A stretch of DNA of 64,000 bases. Source: Brevibacillus humidisoli (lineage in GTDB: Bacteria; Bacillota; Bacilli; Brevibacillales; Brevibacillaceae). The translations under genes and the position numbers were made by a program. Below are positions 52,092-61,430 of the stretch, piece after piece. The stretch lies in assembly GCF_020923435.1 (NCBI RefSeq), contig NZ_CP087263.1, positions 3,181,970 through 3,245,969 on the forward strand, given 5' to 3'. How positions within the stretch are numbered: the first letter of the stretch is position 1; each line of letters opens with the position of its first letter. The notes below the pieces were generated by a model. That model worked only from the letters and a program-made list of their open reading frames with translations, searched no databases and was not told the origin of the DNA.

Positions 52092-52562
52092 ATGATACGT
52101 GTTTTATTCGTTTGTCTGGGCAATATCTGTCGTTCTCCGATGGCCGAAGCGGTATTTCAACACCTCGTTGAAGAAGCAGGTTTGTCAGAGCATATCCGTA
52201 CTGATTCTGCCGGGCTGGGCGGCTGGCACGCCGGAGCCAAGCCGCACAGGGGGACGCGTCAGGTGCTGTCTGCCAAGGGCATCCGGCATGATTGGCTTAC
52301 GGCTCGACAGATTGTCCCCGCAGACTTCGAGCAATTCGACTATATCGTCTGCATGGATGAAGAAAATCTCTCGGAGCTGAGGCGAATCGCTCCGCAAGGG
52401 AAGAAGGTTTTCCGCCTGCTCGATTTCGCACCTGAGAGCAACGAGCAAAACGTGGAAGACCCCTACTACACCGGCCGGTTTGAGTACGTCTATCAACTGG
52501 TCGAGGCCGGCTGCAGCAGTCTCTTGCAAAGGATTCGCGAAGAGCACACTCTGCAGGGGTAG
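52092..52562 (+). CDS. Low-molecular-weight protein-tyrosine phosphatase
   Basis: 156 residues with the P-loop CLGNICRS at 8-15 right after the start (Cys nucleophile, Arg) and the general-acid Asp in EDPYY near 123. It removes phosphate from tyrosine, or as in B. subtilis YfkJ/YwlE from arginine; Ile in the CLGNIC loop rather than Thr favours the tyrosine type, a point that rests on memory of the family. ATG 52092 has AAGGAAGGA 7 bases before it. It stands alone, convergent with the TetR gene. Confidence 0.92.
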   Translation: MIRVLFVCLGNICRSPMAEAVFQHLVEEAGLSEHIRTDSAGLGGWHAGAKPHRGTRQVLSAKGIRHDWLTARQIVPADFEQFDYIVCMDEENLSELRRIAPQGKKVFRLLDFAPESNEQNVEDPYYTGRFEYVYQLVEAGCSSLLQRIREEHTLQG

Positions 52563-52566
52563 CGCC

Positions 52567-53166
52567 TCACCCGGCTGATCCCGATTGCTGCAATATCCCG
52601 TGCAAAAACAGATCAGCCATCTTGTCGGCCAGCTCTGCTGGGGGTTTCTCCCGGGTGAACAGAAAGCGCTGGGTAAGTCGTTCTACCATACCGAGCAAAC
52701 ACTCTGCGGCCACCTCGACGGCCAGTTCCTGGCGAATCCGTCCTGCCGCCTGATTGTTTCGCATGTTTTCCATTACTAACGTCACGATCTGCCGCTTGAA
52801 CGCTTCCGCCTCAGGAGCGACGAAGAGCGCGACCCGGGTTACATCCGGGTTGTCGGCGAAAAAAACGAACAATCGCTGCAAACTGTCGCGTACCACTTGC
52901 GGAACGTCAGCCGGTTGCAGTTGTGCGATCTGCCGACCGGCATCGGCCAACTCTTTCAGTTCCCGGCCAAAGCTCTCGATCAGCTCTTCAAATACGGCCT
53001 GTTTGCTCGGAAAGTAGAGGTAAAAGGCAGCCTGGGTGAGTCCGGCAGCAGCAACGATCTGGCTCACCCTGGTGCCATGGAACCCATACTCCGCGAATTG
53101 ACCGGCGGCTGCAGCAAGCAGCCTGGCCCGGCTCGCTTCTCCCTTCGTTCCGAACTTTCCTTTCAT
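52567..53166 (-). CDS. TetR/AcrR-family regulator
   Basis: 199 residues with an N-terminal helix-turn-helix (QFAEYGFHGTRVSQIVAAAGLTQAAFYLYFPSKQAVFEEL) and a ligand domain rich in Ala/Leu helices. Its ATG overlaps the monooxygenase stop by 4 bases, so it is the second gene of that operon. It probably represses the operon through the 26-bp perfect palindrome upstream of the monooxygenase. The inducer is unknown but may be a monooxygenase substrate. Confidence 0.88.
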   Translation of the reverse strand: MKGKFGTKGEASRARLLAAAAGQFAEYGFHGTRVSQIVAAAGLTQAAFYLYFPSKQAVFEELIESFGRELKELADAGRQIAQLQPADVPQVVRDSLQRLFVFFADNPDVTRVALFVAPEAEAFKRQIVTLVMENMRNNQAAGRIRQELAVEVAAECLLGMVERLTQRFLFTREKPPAELADKMADLFLHGILQQSGSAG

Positions 53167-54257
53167 CTTTCCGCTCCTCTCTGACGCTCATCTTGCATGC
53201 TGTTAATCTCGTGGGCAATCCGCTCTGTCAGATAAGCAGCATCACGCCCGACACCGCCAATCAATGCCGATCCCCTGCGATACTGCCAGGGCAGCCCGAT
53301 GAAGTACAGCCCCGGTACCTGGCTCACCCCTCTGCGGTGCATCACTTGCCCTTGCCCATCTACCACTCCCGGAATCTCAATCCAGTGATAATCGCTCTTA
53401 TAGCCGGTGCACCAGACGACATTTTGCACCTCAGCCGTACTTCCGTCAGCAAAGCGAACCGACTGACCCTCCAGCAGGCTCACTTTTGGCTTCAATGTGA
53501 GTCGTCCCAGTCGAACCTGTTGTTTCAACTGTGCTTTCCAGCCAAAAACAGGGTCGTTTTTCCTACTCAGCCACTTGCCAAGCCACGATTCGATATGCGC
53601 GTCCAGCAAGCCTAGTTTCTCAAACCACCAGAAAATATTTTTGTTGAAAAGAAACAGCGGTAAAAACGTGCGGCGTTCTCCCTGGGCCAGATACACCGGC
53701 CGATCATGCGACAATTCAATCGCCAACTGTACGCCGGTATTGCCGCCGCCTGCCACCAGCACCGAACCTGGCTGCAAATCCTGAGCGGACCGATAATGAG
53801 CTGAGTGAAGGTGGCGAACCTGATCCTGACTGCTTCTCACATCGGCTGGGATCTTCGGCTGTTGGAAAGCTCCCGTCGCAACAACCACACACCGTGCTTC
53901 AACGTTTCCGTTATCTGTAATGACGCGAAACCGCTCGCCGACTCGCTCTACCCTCTGTACGGCCGTGCCCATTTGCACGGGCAGCTGGAAGCGATCAGCA
54001 TAGGCTTCCAGGTAGTCAGCTACTTCATCTTTGCCCGGCAGACCATCCGGCTCTCCGGGAAAGGGGAAACCGGGTAAAGAACTATAGGCTCGGGGCGTAA
54101 ACAAAACCAGGGAATCGTAGCGCTTGCGCCAGGAATCGCCAAGCCTCTCTGCAGCATCAAGCAGGAGACAAGAGAGTCCTCGTTGTCGCAAATAGTATCC
54201 GACAGCCAATCCCGCTTGTCCGGCTCCAATCACCAATACATCTACTACACGGTTCAT
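53163..54257 (-). CDS. Flavin-containing monooxygenase/CzcO-type FAD-NAD(P) oxidoreductase
   Basis: 364 residues. The FAD dinucleotide motif GAGQAGLAVGYYL is at about 10, the second (NADPH) motif GGGNTGVQLA near 170, and WCTGYKSDY near 280. These enzymes oxygenate small lipophilic or sulfur/nitrogen compounds; CzcO-type members occur in detoxification operons. ATG 54257 follows GGGAGG by 9 bases. It heads the monooxygenase-tetR operon, probably self-regulated. Confidence 0.9.
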   Translation of the reverse strand: MNRVVDVLVIGAGQAGLAVGYYLRQRGLSCLLLDAAERLGDSWRKRYDSLVLFTPRAYSSLPGFPFPGEPDGLPGKDEVADYLEAYADRFQLPVQMGTAVQRVERVGERFRVITDNGNVEARCVVVATGAFQQPKIPADVRSSQDQVRHLHSAHYRSAQDLQPGSVLVAGGGNTGVQLAIELSHDRPVYLAQGERRTFLPLFLFNKNIFWWFEKLGLLDAHIESWLGKWLSRKNDPVFGWKAQLKQQVRLGRLTLKPKVSLLEGQSVRFADGSTAEVQNVVWCTGYKSDYHWIEIPGVVDGQGQVMHRRGVSQVPGLYFIGLPWQYRRGSALIGGVGRDAAYLTERIAHEINSMQDERQRGAER

Positions 54258-54360
54258 GCTTGCTTCCTCCCGTCTCCTCAGCTGCTGTGACGTTTGACCG
54301 GGTGAAACCATATCCGATCAAACTTCCGCACATGATGTCGAGGGTATATCTCTTGCCGAA

Positions 54361-54386
54361 GATAACTAACTGATCAGTTAGTTATC
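54361..54386 (-). promoter_or_regulatory. 26-bp perfect palindrome, operator for the monooxygenase-tetR operon
   Basis: GATAACTAACTGA is followed directly by its exact complement TCAGTTAGTTATC. On the minus strand GATAAC at its start lies 17 bases after TTGGTC, so the palindrome covers a possible -10 box and would block transcription when bound. It lies about 100 bases upstream of the monooxygenase gene. Confidence 0.75.
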
Positions 54387-54467
54387 TAGTTATAAGAATA
54401 TTAGACCAATCGAATCCACGTTGTCAACCAATTGTTGCCAAACCTTCTTCGCCGAACCCAACCCATG

Positions 54468-54507
54468 TAAAAAGAGCGGCAGACACGCATCTGTGTCTAC
54501 CGCTCTT
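54468..54507 (-). terminator. Terminator of the lipoprotein gene
   Basis: On the minus strand AAGAGCGGTAGACAC pairs with GTGTCTGCCGCTCTT (one mismatch) around a 6-base loop, followed by a T run. Confidence 0.88.
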
Positions 54508-54538
54508 CTCATAGGTGGATCTTCCCTATTGTCTCCTA

Positions 54539-55618
54539 TTAGGGGGCCATCATCATCATATTTTGCAGTTCCGTGAAAGGCAGAACGTCATCGCCTTCCG
54601 GAATGCCCAATTCCCACTTCGGTTCCTGATTGAAGTTGGACTGTTTCACATCAAGCGTCATGCCAAAGGAGACCTTCACATTGCTCTCTTTGTCATCGAC
54701 AGTGACGTCGAAGTCAATCAGCGAATAAGGAACTTGGTTATTTTTGTCGATTGCAGTCAAAATGTCCAGTTTGTCGATTTTGACCATCTCTTTTACCTTT
54801 TCGCTTTCTTTCTCAAACTCTTCCATACCGCTCTTTAGTTCTGCTTTGGCTTGCTCCAGTTCTGCCTTTTGAGCCTCGGCAATATGTTCGGATTGAGCGA
54901 TTGCATCCAATGCTTCCGGCAACACATTATTGGCGATCAGCTTCACAAACGGAATGAAGTTGTCATTGTTCACCTGCAGCTTCACTACGTGCTCCGCTTC
55001 GATTCCTTCCGGCAGTTTGGCTTCCTCTTTGCTCACTTCGACGAAATAGTCATCGCCTACATGCTTGTAGAAAATGTCGGAAATCTTTTTCGACAGTTCT
55101 TGCTGAGCTTTCAAGTCTTCAGCCGGATTAAACGGTTGTTGAGACAGTTCGCTCAGCTCTTTGTAATCAATCTCCAGGTATTTGCCTTGGAGTTGTGCCA
55201 ATTCGGGAACCATGTCGATTGCCGGGATCTTGATCCACATTTTTTCTTTGTTCATGATGATCGGGACATTGAAGTTCATCGACATTCCCTGCAGTGCAAT
55301 CTTGGCATCCAACTGCAGTTCTGTTTGCATCGGATCTACTTGGGTGGTACCTTTAAACGTCAACTCCGACTTTTCCAGAGCGTCCAGCACCATCTTGATC
55401 TGAGCCGCTTCCGGACTGTTCTCGAACTCTTCTCCTTCGAGGTTGGCCCGGAACTTCAACGCTCCTTCAAAACTGTAGGAGTTTAGCGTCAGTTGGTTGT
55501 TGTACGCATCCTGCAATACTTGTTTCGCGCTCTTCTTTTCTCCACACCCGGTTACAAAAACCGCTAGCATAGTAAGAATGGAGAGCATGATGAGCAATAC
55601 TCTTTTTTTGGACAGCAT
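54539..55618 (-). CDS. Large lipoprotein of unknown function
   Basis: 359 residues with a lipobox VTGC (cysteine near 24) after a hydrophobic signal. It then alternates strands and amphipathic helices, with a charged coiled-coil segment (about 245-285, AEAQKAELEQAKAELKSGMEEFEKESEKV) and a methionine-rich end MMMMAP. The YSFEGALKFRANL and LQLDAKIALQG strands resemble the beta-sheet lipid-binding shape of LppX/DUF6612-like lipoproteins, but this is a weak match. It lies outside the membrane. ATG 55618 follows GGGGGAGG. It is a single-gene unit with its own terminator. Confidence 0.75.
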   Translation of the reverse strand: MLSKKRVLLIMLSILTMLAVFVTGCGEKKSAKQVLQDAYNNQLTLNSYSFEGALKFRANLEGEEFENSPEAAQIKMVLDALEKSELTFKGTTQVDPMQTELQLDAKIALQGMSMNFNVPIIMNKEKMWIKIPAIDMVPELAQLQGKYLEIDYKELSELSQQPFNPAEDLKAQQELSKKISDIFYKHVGDDYFVEVSKEEAKLPEGIEAEHVVKLQVNNDNFIPFVKLIANNVLPEALDAIAQSEHIAEAQKAELEQAKAELKSGMEEFEKESEKVKEMVKIDKLDILTAIDKNNQVPYSLIDFDVTVDDKESNVKVSFGMTLDVKQSNFNQEPKWELGIPEGDDVLPFTELQNMMMMAP

Positions 55619-55989
55619 GGTTGTTCCTCCCCCAGATTTTGTCACACTTTCCCATTATAACGTCGGATTCGACAAATGGAATCGAAAAATGATCGCTCCT
55701 CCAAAAACGGGAAAATATTTCTATTTTTTCATTCAATCGGATGAGACAAAAGAACTATATCTCAAGTATGGCACACCGTCAAGTAACATTCCTTCCCATC
55801 GTATTCAGGGATGACCACTCGATCCGGAAAGTGCAGGTTGATACCCAGTCGCCATTGCCTTTGTCTGCTTCACCGTCATCGTGAAAAGATGATCACCACG
55901 ACAGTGCCGAGTGCCGTCAGTGATGGGAGCGATCCCATCCTTTTCTACGTTTATCGCGTCGTAAGGTTACAAACAAATCGGAGAAAAAA

Positions 55990-57089
<1,100 letters not shown>

Positions 57090-57172
57090 CTACCCCTTTG
57101 ACTACAGTCAGTGGTTCCCGGCACACGCTAACGCGTACGGCAATTCGGCCGGAAACCGGTCGACTGCAAAGC

Positions 57173-57469
57173 AAAAAAGCCCATCCATCCCTGTCGATGC
57201 AGGGACGAATGGACCGCGGTACCACCCTGATTACTTTGGCACAAAGCCAAAATCACTCTGCCGTGCAAACCTTCTACACGGTGTCCGTGGTAACGTCTGG
57301 ACGGGACGCCAAAGCCTACTTCCTGACGGGTTCGGTCTGGAGCTCGGAAGTCCATTCAACATGCATTCCGCACCGGTTCTCACCTACCCACCGGCTCTCT
57401 GCAGCTTCCTGTCATGTCTACTCTTCTTCCTCATTGCCGAAAACTATCGTTATCGCTTCCTGTCATTTT
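57173..57469 (-). promoter_or_regulatory. T-box riboswitch (tRNA-Trp) of trpS, with terminator
   Basis: On the minus strand the leader has a Stem I pattern (GCAGAGAGCCGGTG, GGTGAGAACCGGTG), a specifier bulge with TGG in GAATGGACTTCCGAGC, and the invariant GGGTGGTACCGCGG (complement at 57213-57226). The terminator follows: CCATTCGTCCCTG pairs with CAGGGATGGATGG and then six T residues (57173-57212). TGG matches tryptophan. Uncharged tRNA-Trp should pair with it and prevent termination. Confidence 0.96.
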
Positions 57470-57475
57470 TATAAC

Positions 57476-57503
57476 AGTATACCTACCGTTTTCTCTCTGT
57501 CAA
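57476..57503 (-). promoter_or_regulatory. Sigma-A promoter of trpS
   Basis: On the minus strand TTGACA (57498-57503) and TATACT (57476-57481) are separated by 16 bases, placing the start near 57469, just ahead of the T-box stem. Confidence 0.82.
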
Positions 57504-57642
57504 GTGAGACGAGAGGCCGTCCCGTCCCATCCCAGTCACATCCCAGCCTGGACCGTAACCGTTCCATCTGCCTATCAGCACACCACAACGTTTGACTGTA
57601 CGGTTTTCTGCCGAGTATAATAAGGATAAGGAGGCAGATAGC

Positions 57643-58059
57643 GTGGGACGACAGTATCGCATTGGAGAGTTGGCCCGAGAGATGGGCGTTTCAAAACGAA
57701 CAATTGATTATTACACGCAGCTTGGGCTGCTGCAACCAGAACGCTCGGAGTCCAACTATCGCTACTACACTGACCGGAGCGTCGAAAGGCTCAAGCTGAT
57801 TCAACAGTTAAAAAGAGAAAAGCTAACCCTCGAGGAGATTCGGGATCGGTTGGCACTGCTGGAACGACTGGATCCTTCCCATGTTCCGGAGAAAATCCAC
57901 GAGTTGCACCACCAAATCTGCCACCTTGAAAACAACTTGCTGGAAGTAAAGGAGCTGCTCGGTCGGCTGGACAGCAGTCAGCGTCGTATCTTGGCCAACC
58001 AGCTCTCCGTTCCCTGCTTTTCGCTCTACCATACACTGGCGATGATCCTAGGACTATAA
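57643..58059 (+). CDS. MerR-family transcriptional regulator
   Basis: 138 residues: a MerR winged helix-turn-helix (about 3-70, YRIGELAREMGVSKRTIDYYTQLGLLQPERSESNYRYY) and a coiled-coil dimer helix (about 85-125). The C-terminal ligand part is short (RRILANQLSVPCFSLYHTLAMILGL, one Cys), so it is neither a metal sensor of the usual kind nor a large-domain drug sensor. GTG 57643 has AAGGAGG 8 bases upstream. The YugP-type protease gene follows 36 bases later. Confidence 0.88.
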   Translation: MGRQYRIGELAREMGVSKRTIDYYTQLGLLQPERSESNYRYYTDRSVERLKLIQQLKREKLTLEEIRDRLALLERLDPSHVPEKIHELHHQICHLENNLLEVKELLGRLDSSQRRILANQLSVPCFSLYHTLAMILGL

Positions 58060-58095
58060 CCGAACACAAACACGAGAGAATAGGAGTGGTGTGTG

Positions 58096-58776
58096 ATGTT
58101 GTTTCATCCGATGGACTTTCTCATTTTTATCGCATTTGGTCTGTCGTTGTGGGCGCAGTTTCGGGTAAAAGGGACGTTTGCCCGCTTTGCCGATACCGCA
58201 GCTTCCTCCGGCATGACAGGAGCGGAAGCCGCGCGCCGGATGCTCGATGCCAATGGCCTGTCCCACATCCCGGTGGAGCACGTGCCGGGCATGTTGACCG
58301 ATCACTACGATCCGCTGTCTAAAGTCGTCCGCTTGTCCGATCGCGTCTACTTTGAGAACTCCATCTCCGCGATTTCGGTCGCCTGTCACGAAGTGGGGCA
58401 TGCCATCCAACATAAAGCGGCCTATCCGATGCTGGTGGCCCGCCACTACATCTTTCCGGTGGTCAACCTGACTTCCGGAGTAGCGCCGCTGCTGTTATTG
58501 GCCGGTATTTTCATGGGATTGAGCGGACTGACCCTGCTGGGGATCATCTTCTTCAGCGTGGCGGTCACTTTTCAATTGATTACCCTGCCGGTTGAGTTTA
58601 ATGCCAGCAGCAGGGCCAAACGCCTCATGACGGAAATGGGCTTTATCAACGGCGCAGCTGAACAAGCGGGCGTGAGCAAGGTGCTGAATGCCGCCGCTTT
58701 GACGTACGTGGCCGCCGCACTGGTCTCGCTGTTGGAACTGCTCAAGTTCATCATGATTTTCCGCAGTGAAGAATAA
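58096..58776 (+). CDS. Integral-membrane zinc metallopeptidase (YugP type)
   Basis: 226 residues with an N-terminal helix (DFLIFIAFGLSLWAQFRVKG), the zinc motif HEVGHAIQH near 100, and three to four C-terminal helices. The conserved GMTGAEAARRMLDANGL and DHYDPLSKVVRLS pieces match the YugP/Peptidase_Zn family, which is of unknown target. ATG 58096 lies 10 bases after GGAG. It is co-directional with and close to the MerR gene, so they may form an operon. A clear terminator follows. Confidence 0.9.
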   Translation: MLFHPMDFLIFIAFGLSLWAQFRVKGTFARFADTAASSGMTGAEAARRMLDANGLSHIPVEHVPGMLTDHYDPLSKVVRLSDRVYFENSISAISVACHEVGHAIQHKAAYPMLVARHYIFPVVNLTSGVAPLLLLAGIFMGLSGLTLLGIIFFSVAVTFQLITLPVEFNASSRAKRLMTEMGFINGAAEQAGVSKVLNAAALTYVAAALVSLLELLKFIMIFRSEE

Positions 58777-58856
58777 CCCCATCGGAAAAGAGGGGCAATC
58801 GGCCAGCAGGATAATGGGTTTTGTTCCAAGGTAGAAAACATCTCAAAAACATGTGA

Positions 58857-58897
58857 ATGGCGTGCAAACTGACAACAGTTTTGACACGCCATTTTTC
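58857..58897 (+). terminator. Terminator after the metallopeptidase gene
   Basis: ATGGCGTGCAAACTG pairs with CAGTTTTGACACGCCAT (one bulge) around ACAA, followed by TTTTTC. Confidence 0.85.
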
Positions 58898-59022
58898 TTG
58901 TTATGTAATTGGACGTGAGCAATTCGCTGTTATGAGCGCTGCGGCTTCAAAAAGATGAAGCTGCTGCCTAAACACGAGATGCACGAAGGTGAGTTAAAAG
59001 ATTGTTGGCTATCCGTTTTCCA

Positions 59023-59778
59023 TCAGCAGCCCAGCGGCTGGCCCACATCTGCGAGCAGCTTGGCTGCCGCCCGATCAGCGAGCACCGTCACATTTGGATG
59101 GAGTTGGAGATACGAGGCGGGCAGGCCGTTCTCCACCTTTCCGCAAACCATCCGATACAGTGCCTCTGCCTTTGCCTCGCCGGACGCCAGCAGCAGGATC
59201 TTCCTGCTGTTCTGCATAATCGTGCGAATGCCCATCGTGACCGCCTGATGCGGCACCTCTGTTGGCCGAGCAAAAAAACGGGCATTCGCCTGGCGTGTGT
59301 GTGCCGCCAATCGTACCACTCTGGTGCCTTCACCGGGATCGGCGCCCGGTTCATTAAATCCGATATGCCCGTTGGCCCCAATCCCCAGGATTTGCAGATC
59401 AATCCCGCCAGCCTGGCGAATCAGTTCCTCGTACCGGCGGCAGACGAGCGACAGATCACTTGCGTCACCGCACGGGATGTAGGTTCGCTCCGCCCTGATG
59501 TTAATCTGGGAAAACAGATGCTGTTGCATGAACGAACGATAGCTGTTGGGATCATCCGGGGTCAGACCGACGTATTCATCCAGATTAAACGTCGTCACAT
59601 CGACAAAGTCCAGCTGTTCTTCCCGATGCAGCCTGATCAACTCCTGATAGAGCCCCATCGGTGTACCGCCGGTGGCCAACCCCAGCACAGCCTGCCGTTT
59701 GCGCCTGATCAGTCCGGCCACGATGGCGGCCGCCTGCCGGCTCAATGTCTGGTAGCAGTCGACAATCTGTAACTTCAT
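59023..59778 (-). CDS. nagB: Glucosamine-6-phosphate deaminase
   Basis: 251 residues. The conserved motifs are LGLATGGTPMGLYQELIR, FNLDEYVGL, GIGANGHIGFNEPG and TMGIRTIMQNSRKILLLASG. It converts glucosamine-6-phosphate to fructose-6-phosphate and ammonia, feeding amino sugars into glycolysis. ATG 59778 lies 6 bases after AGGAG. It follows the cytoplasmic NagZ gene by 29 bases, so released GlcNAc could be used after phosphorylation and deacetylation; nagA is not in the window. Confidence 0.95.
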   Translation of the reverse strand: MKLQIVDCYQTLSRQAAAIVAGLIRRKRQAVLGLATGGTPMGLYQELIRLHREEQLDFVDVTTFNLDEYVGLTPDDPNSYRSFMQQHLFSQINIRAERTYIPCGDASDLSLVCRRYEELIRQAGGIDLQILGIGANGHIGFNEPGADPGEGTRVVRLAAHTRQANARFFARPTEVPHQAVTMGIRTIMQNSRKILLLASGEAKAEALYRMVCGKVENGLPASYLQLHPNVTVLADRAAAKLLADVGQPLGC

Positions 59779-59807
59779 CTCCATCTCCTCACTCGTCAAA
59801 CCAATCG

Positions 59808-61418
59808 CTACAATACAAAAGGATGGGCTTCCGACAGGGTAACCGGCAGTCGCCCACTCGCTGTTCTCTTGCCAGTCAGTACGTCCGCTGCCGCCCGCAT
59901 CGCCTGCGGTCGGCTCTCATAACAAGCTAGATAGGTAGAGACGTCGGGAAAATCAAGCAAATCAAACGGATTGCGCACTGCGACGACAATCAGCTTATCT
60001 CTGTACCGCTCGTGCAAAGCGCGAATCATCTTGGCCTGCTGCGGAAACAGGGCCGTATTGTACGTCGCAGCCACCACTTGCTCACAGCGGTCGCACTCTT
60101 CTACGATCTGCACAATCGCCTCGTCCGTCGGATCGGTATCCACTACCCGCTCGTACAAGTTGTTGCAGTCTGCCGCCAAACAAAATCCCAATGTCTCCTG
60201 CTGCTCGTAGATTTCGTCCACTGCCGAGGCGACGCTTACTCTCGGCCAGATCACACAGGTGTACTTCTGCCGGTCGAGCGGCAGATGGTTCCGTTCGTCT
60301 TTTACCAACGTGATGCTGGACTGACTGATCGACTCGACAAACCGCTGATTTGTAGGCAGCATCAGCCTTGGTTCCACTTCCTCGAAAGGCAGCATGCTGC
60401 ATCTCTCCAACCTGCGCTGTTTGACACGCAGGATCCGTTCTACCGATCGATTGATCCGCTCCTCCGAGATGCGGCCGTTTTGCACGGCCTCTTCCAGGGT
60501 ACGGAGCACGCTTAGCTGCCGGTCAAGGCGGTGACTGACCAACAAGATGTCCACCCCGGCCTCCACCGCCATGACCGCTGCCCGCTCCACACCGTAGTAT
60601 TGGGCGATCGCATCCATCTCCAGACAGTCCGTAAGCACCAGGCCATCGTAGAGCATCTCGCCGCGCAGCAGACCATCGATCACCGCAGGGGAGAGTGTTG
60701 AAGGGAGACCTGACCCATCCAAAGCGGGAAAGACCACGCGAGCGGTCATCACCGCGTCCACCCCCTGCATCACCGCCCGCCGAAACGGCACCAGCTCCAC
60801 CGCATGGATTCGCTCTTGGTCGTGTTCAATCACCGGCAGCCCGAGGTGGGAGTCTACCACCGTATCCCCGTGTCCCGGGAAGTGCTTGACCGTGCTCACC
60901 ACGCCTTCCTCCTGAAAACCTCGAATCGCGGCAGCTCCCAGAGCGGCTACCAGGTCAGGACTTTCACCATAGGAGCGCACTCCGATCACCGGATTGCGCG
61001 GGTTGTTGTTGATGTCGAGGCAGGGAGCCAGGTTCATATTCACCCCTAAGAGTCGCAGCTCTTTGCCGCAGATCCGGGCGGATTCGCAGGCCGCCACTTC
61101 ACTGCGGGTCGCACCGATGGCCATGTTGCCGGGGGGCAGGGTAATGCCGGCCGTAAACCGAGCCACCATCCCTCCTTCCTGGTCGCCGGCGATAAACAGC
61201 GGGATGTCCGAGACCTCTCTCGCTGCCTCCAGCAAACGCTGTGAGAGCTGGTGCAGCTGACGGGGAGAAGCGTAGTTGCGACTGAAATAGATGACGCCTC
61301 CCAGCCGGTTTTCGCGGATTAGGCGGAGAATCCCGTCTGTCGGCTGATGCCCGTCAAAACCAGCCATCACCATTTGTCCGATCTTTTCCGTGAGCGTCAA
61401 TTCATCCACACGTCTCAT
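59808..61418 (-). CDS. GH3 beta-N-acetylglucosaminidase (NagZ-like), cytoplasmic
   Basis: 536 residues without a signal peptide, in contrast to the secreted NagZ at 47-49 kb. The N-terminal TLTEKIGQMVMAGFDG and VKHFPGHGDTVVDSHLGLP motif (catalytic Asp and His) are NagZ-like, and LTDCLEMDAI carries the nucleophile Asp. The C-terminal domain (about 350-536) resembles that of the secreted paralogue. It would split GlcNAc from imported sugars. ATG 61418 is 9 bases after AAGGA; GTG 61421 is also possible. It lies between an AraC-type regulator and nagB, likely a regulated amino-sugar operon. Confidence 0.9.
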   Translation of the reverse strand: MRRVDELTLTEKIGQMVMAGFDGHQPTDGILRLIRENRLGGVIYFSRNYASPRQLHQLSQRLLEAAREVSDIPLFIAGDQEGGMVARFTAGITLPPGNMAIGATRSEVAACESARICGKELRLLGVNMNLAPCLDINNNPRNPVIGVRSYGESPDLVAALGAAAIRGFQEEGVVSTVKHFPGHGDTVVDSHLGLPVIEHDQERIHAVELVPFRRAVMQGVDAVMTARVVFPALDGSGLPSTLSPAVIDGLLRGEMLYDGLVLTDCLEMDAIAQYYGVERAAVMAVEAGVDILLVSHRLDRQLSVLRTLEEAVQNGRISEERINRSVERILRVKQRRLERCSMLPFEEVEPRLMLPTNQRFVESISQSSITLVKDERNHLPLDRQKYTCVIWPRVSVASAVDEIYEQQETLGFCLAADCNNLYERVVDTDPTDEAIVQIVEECDRCEQVVAATYNTALFPQQAKMIRALHERYRDKLIVVAVRNPFDLLDFPDVSTYLACYESRPQAMRAAADVLTGKRTASGRLPVTLSEAHPFVL

Positions 61419-61430
61419 CACGTCACATCC

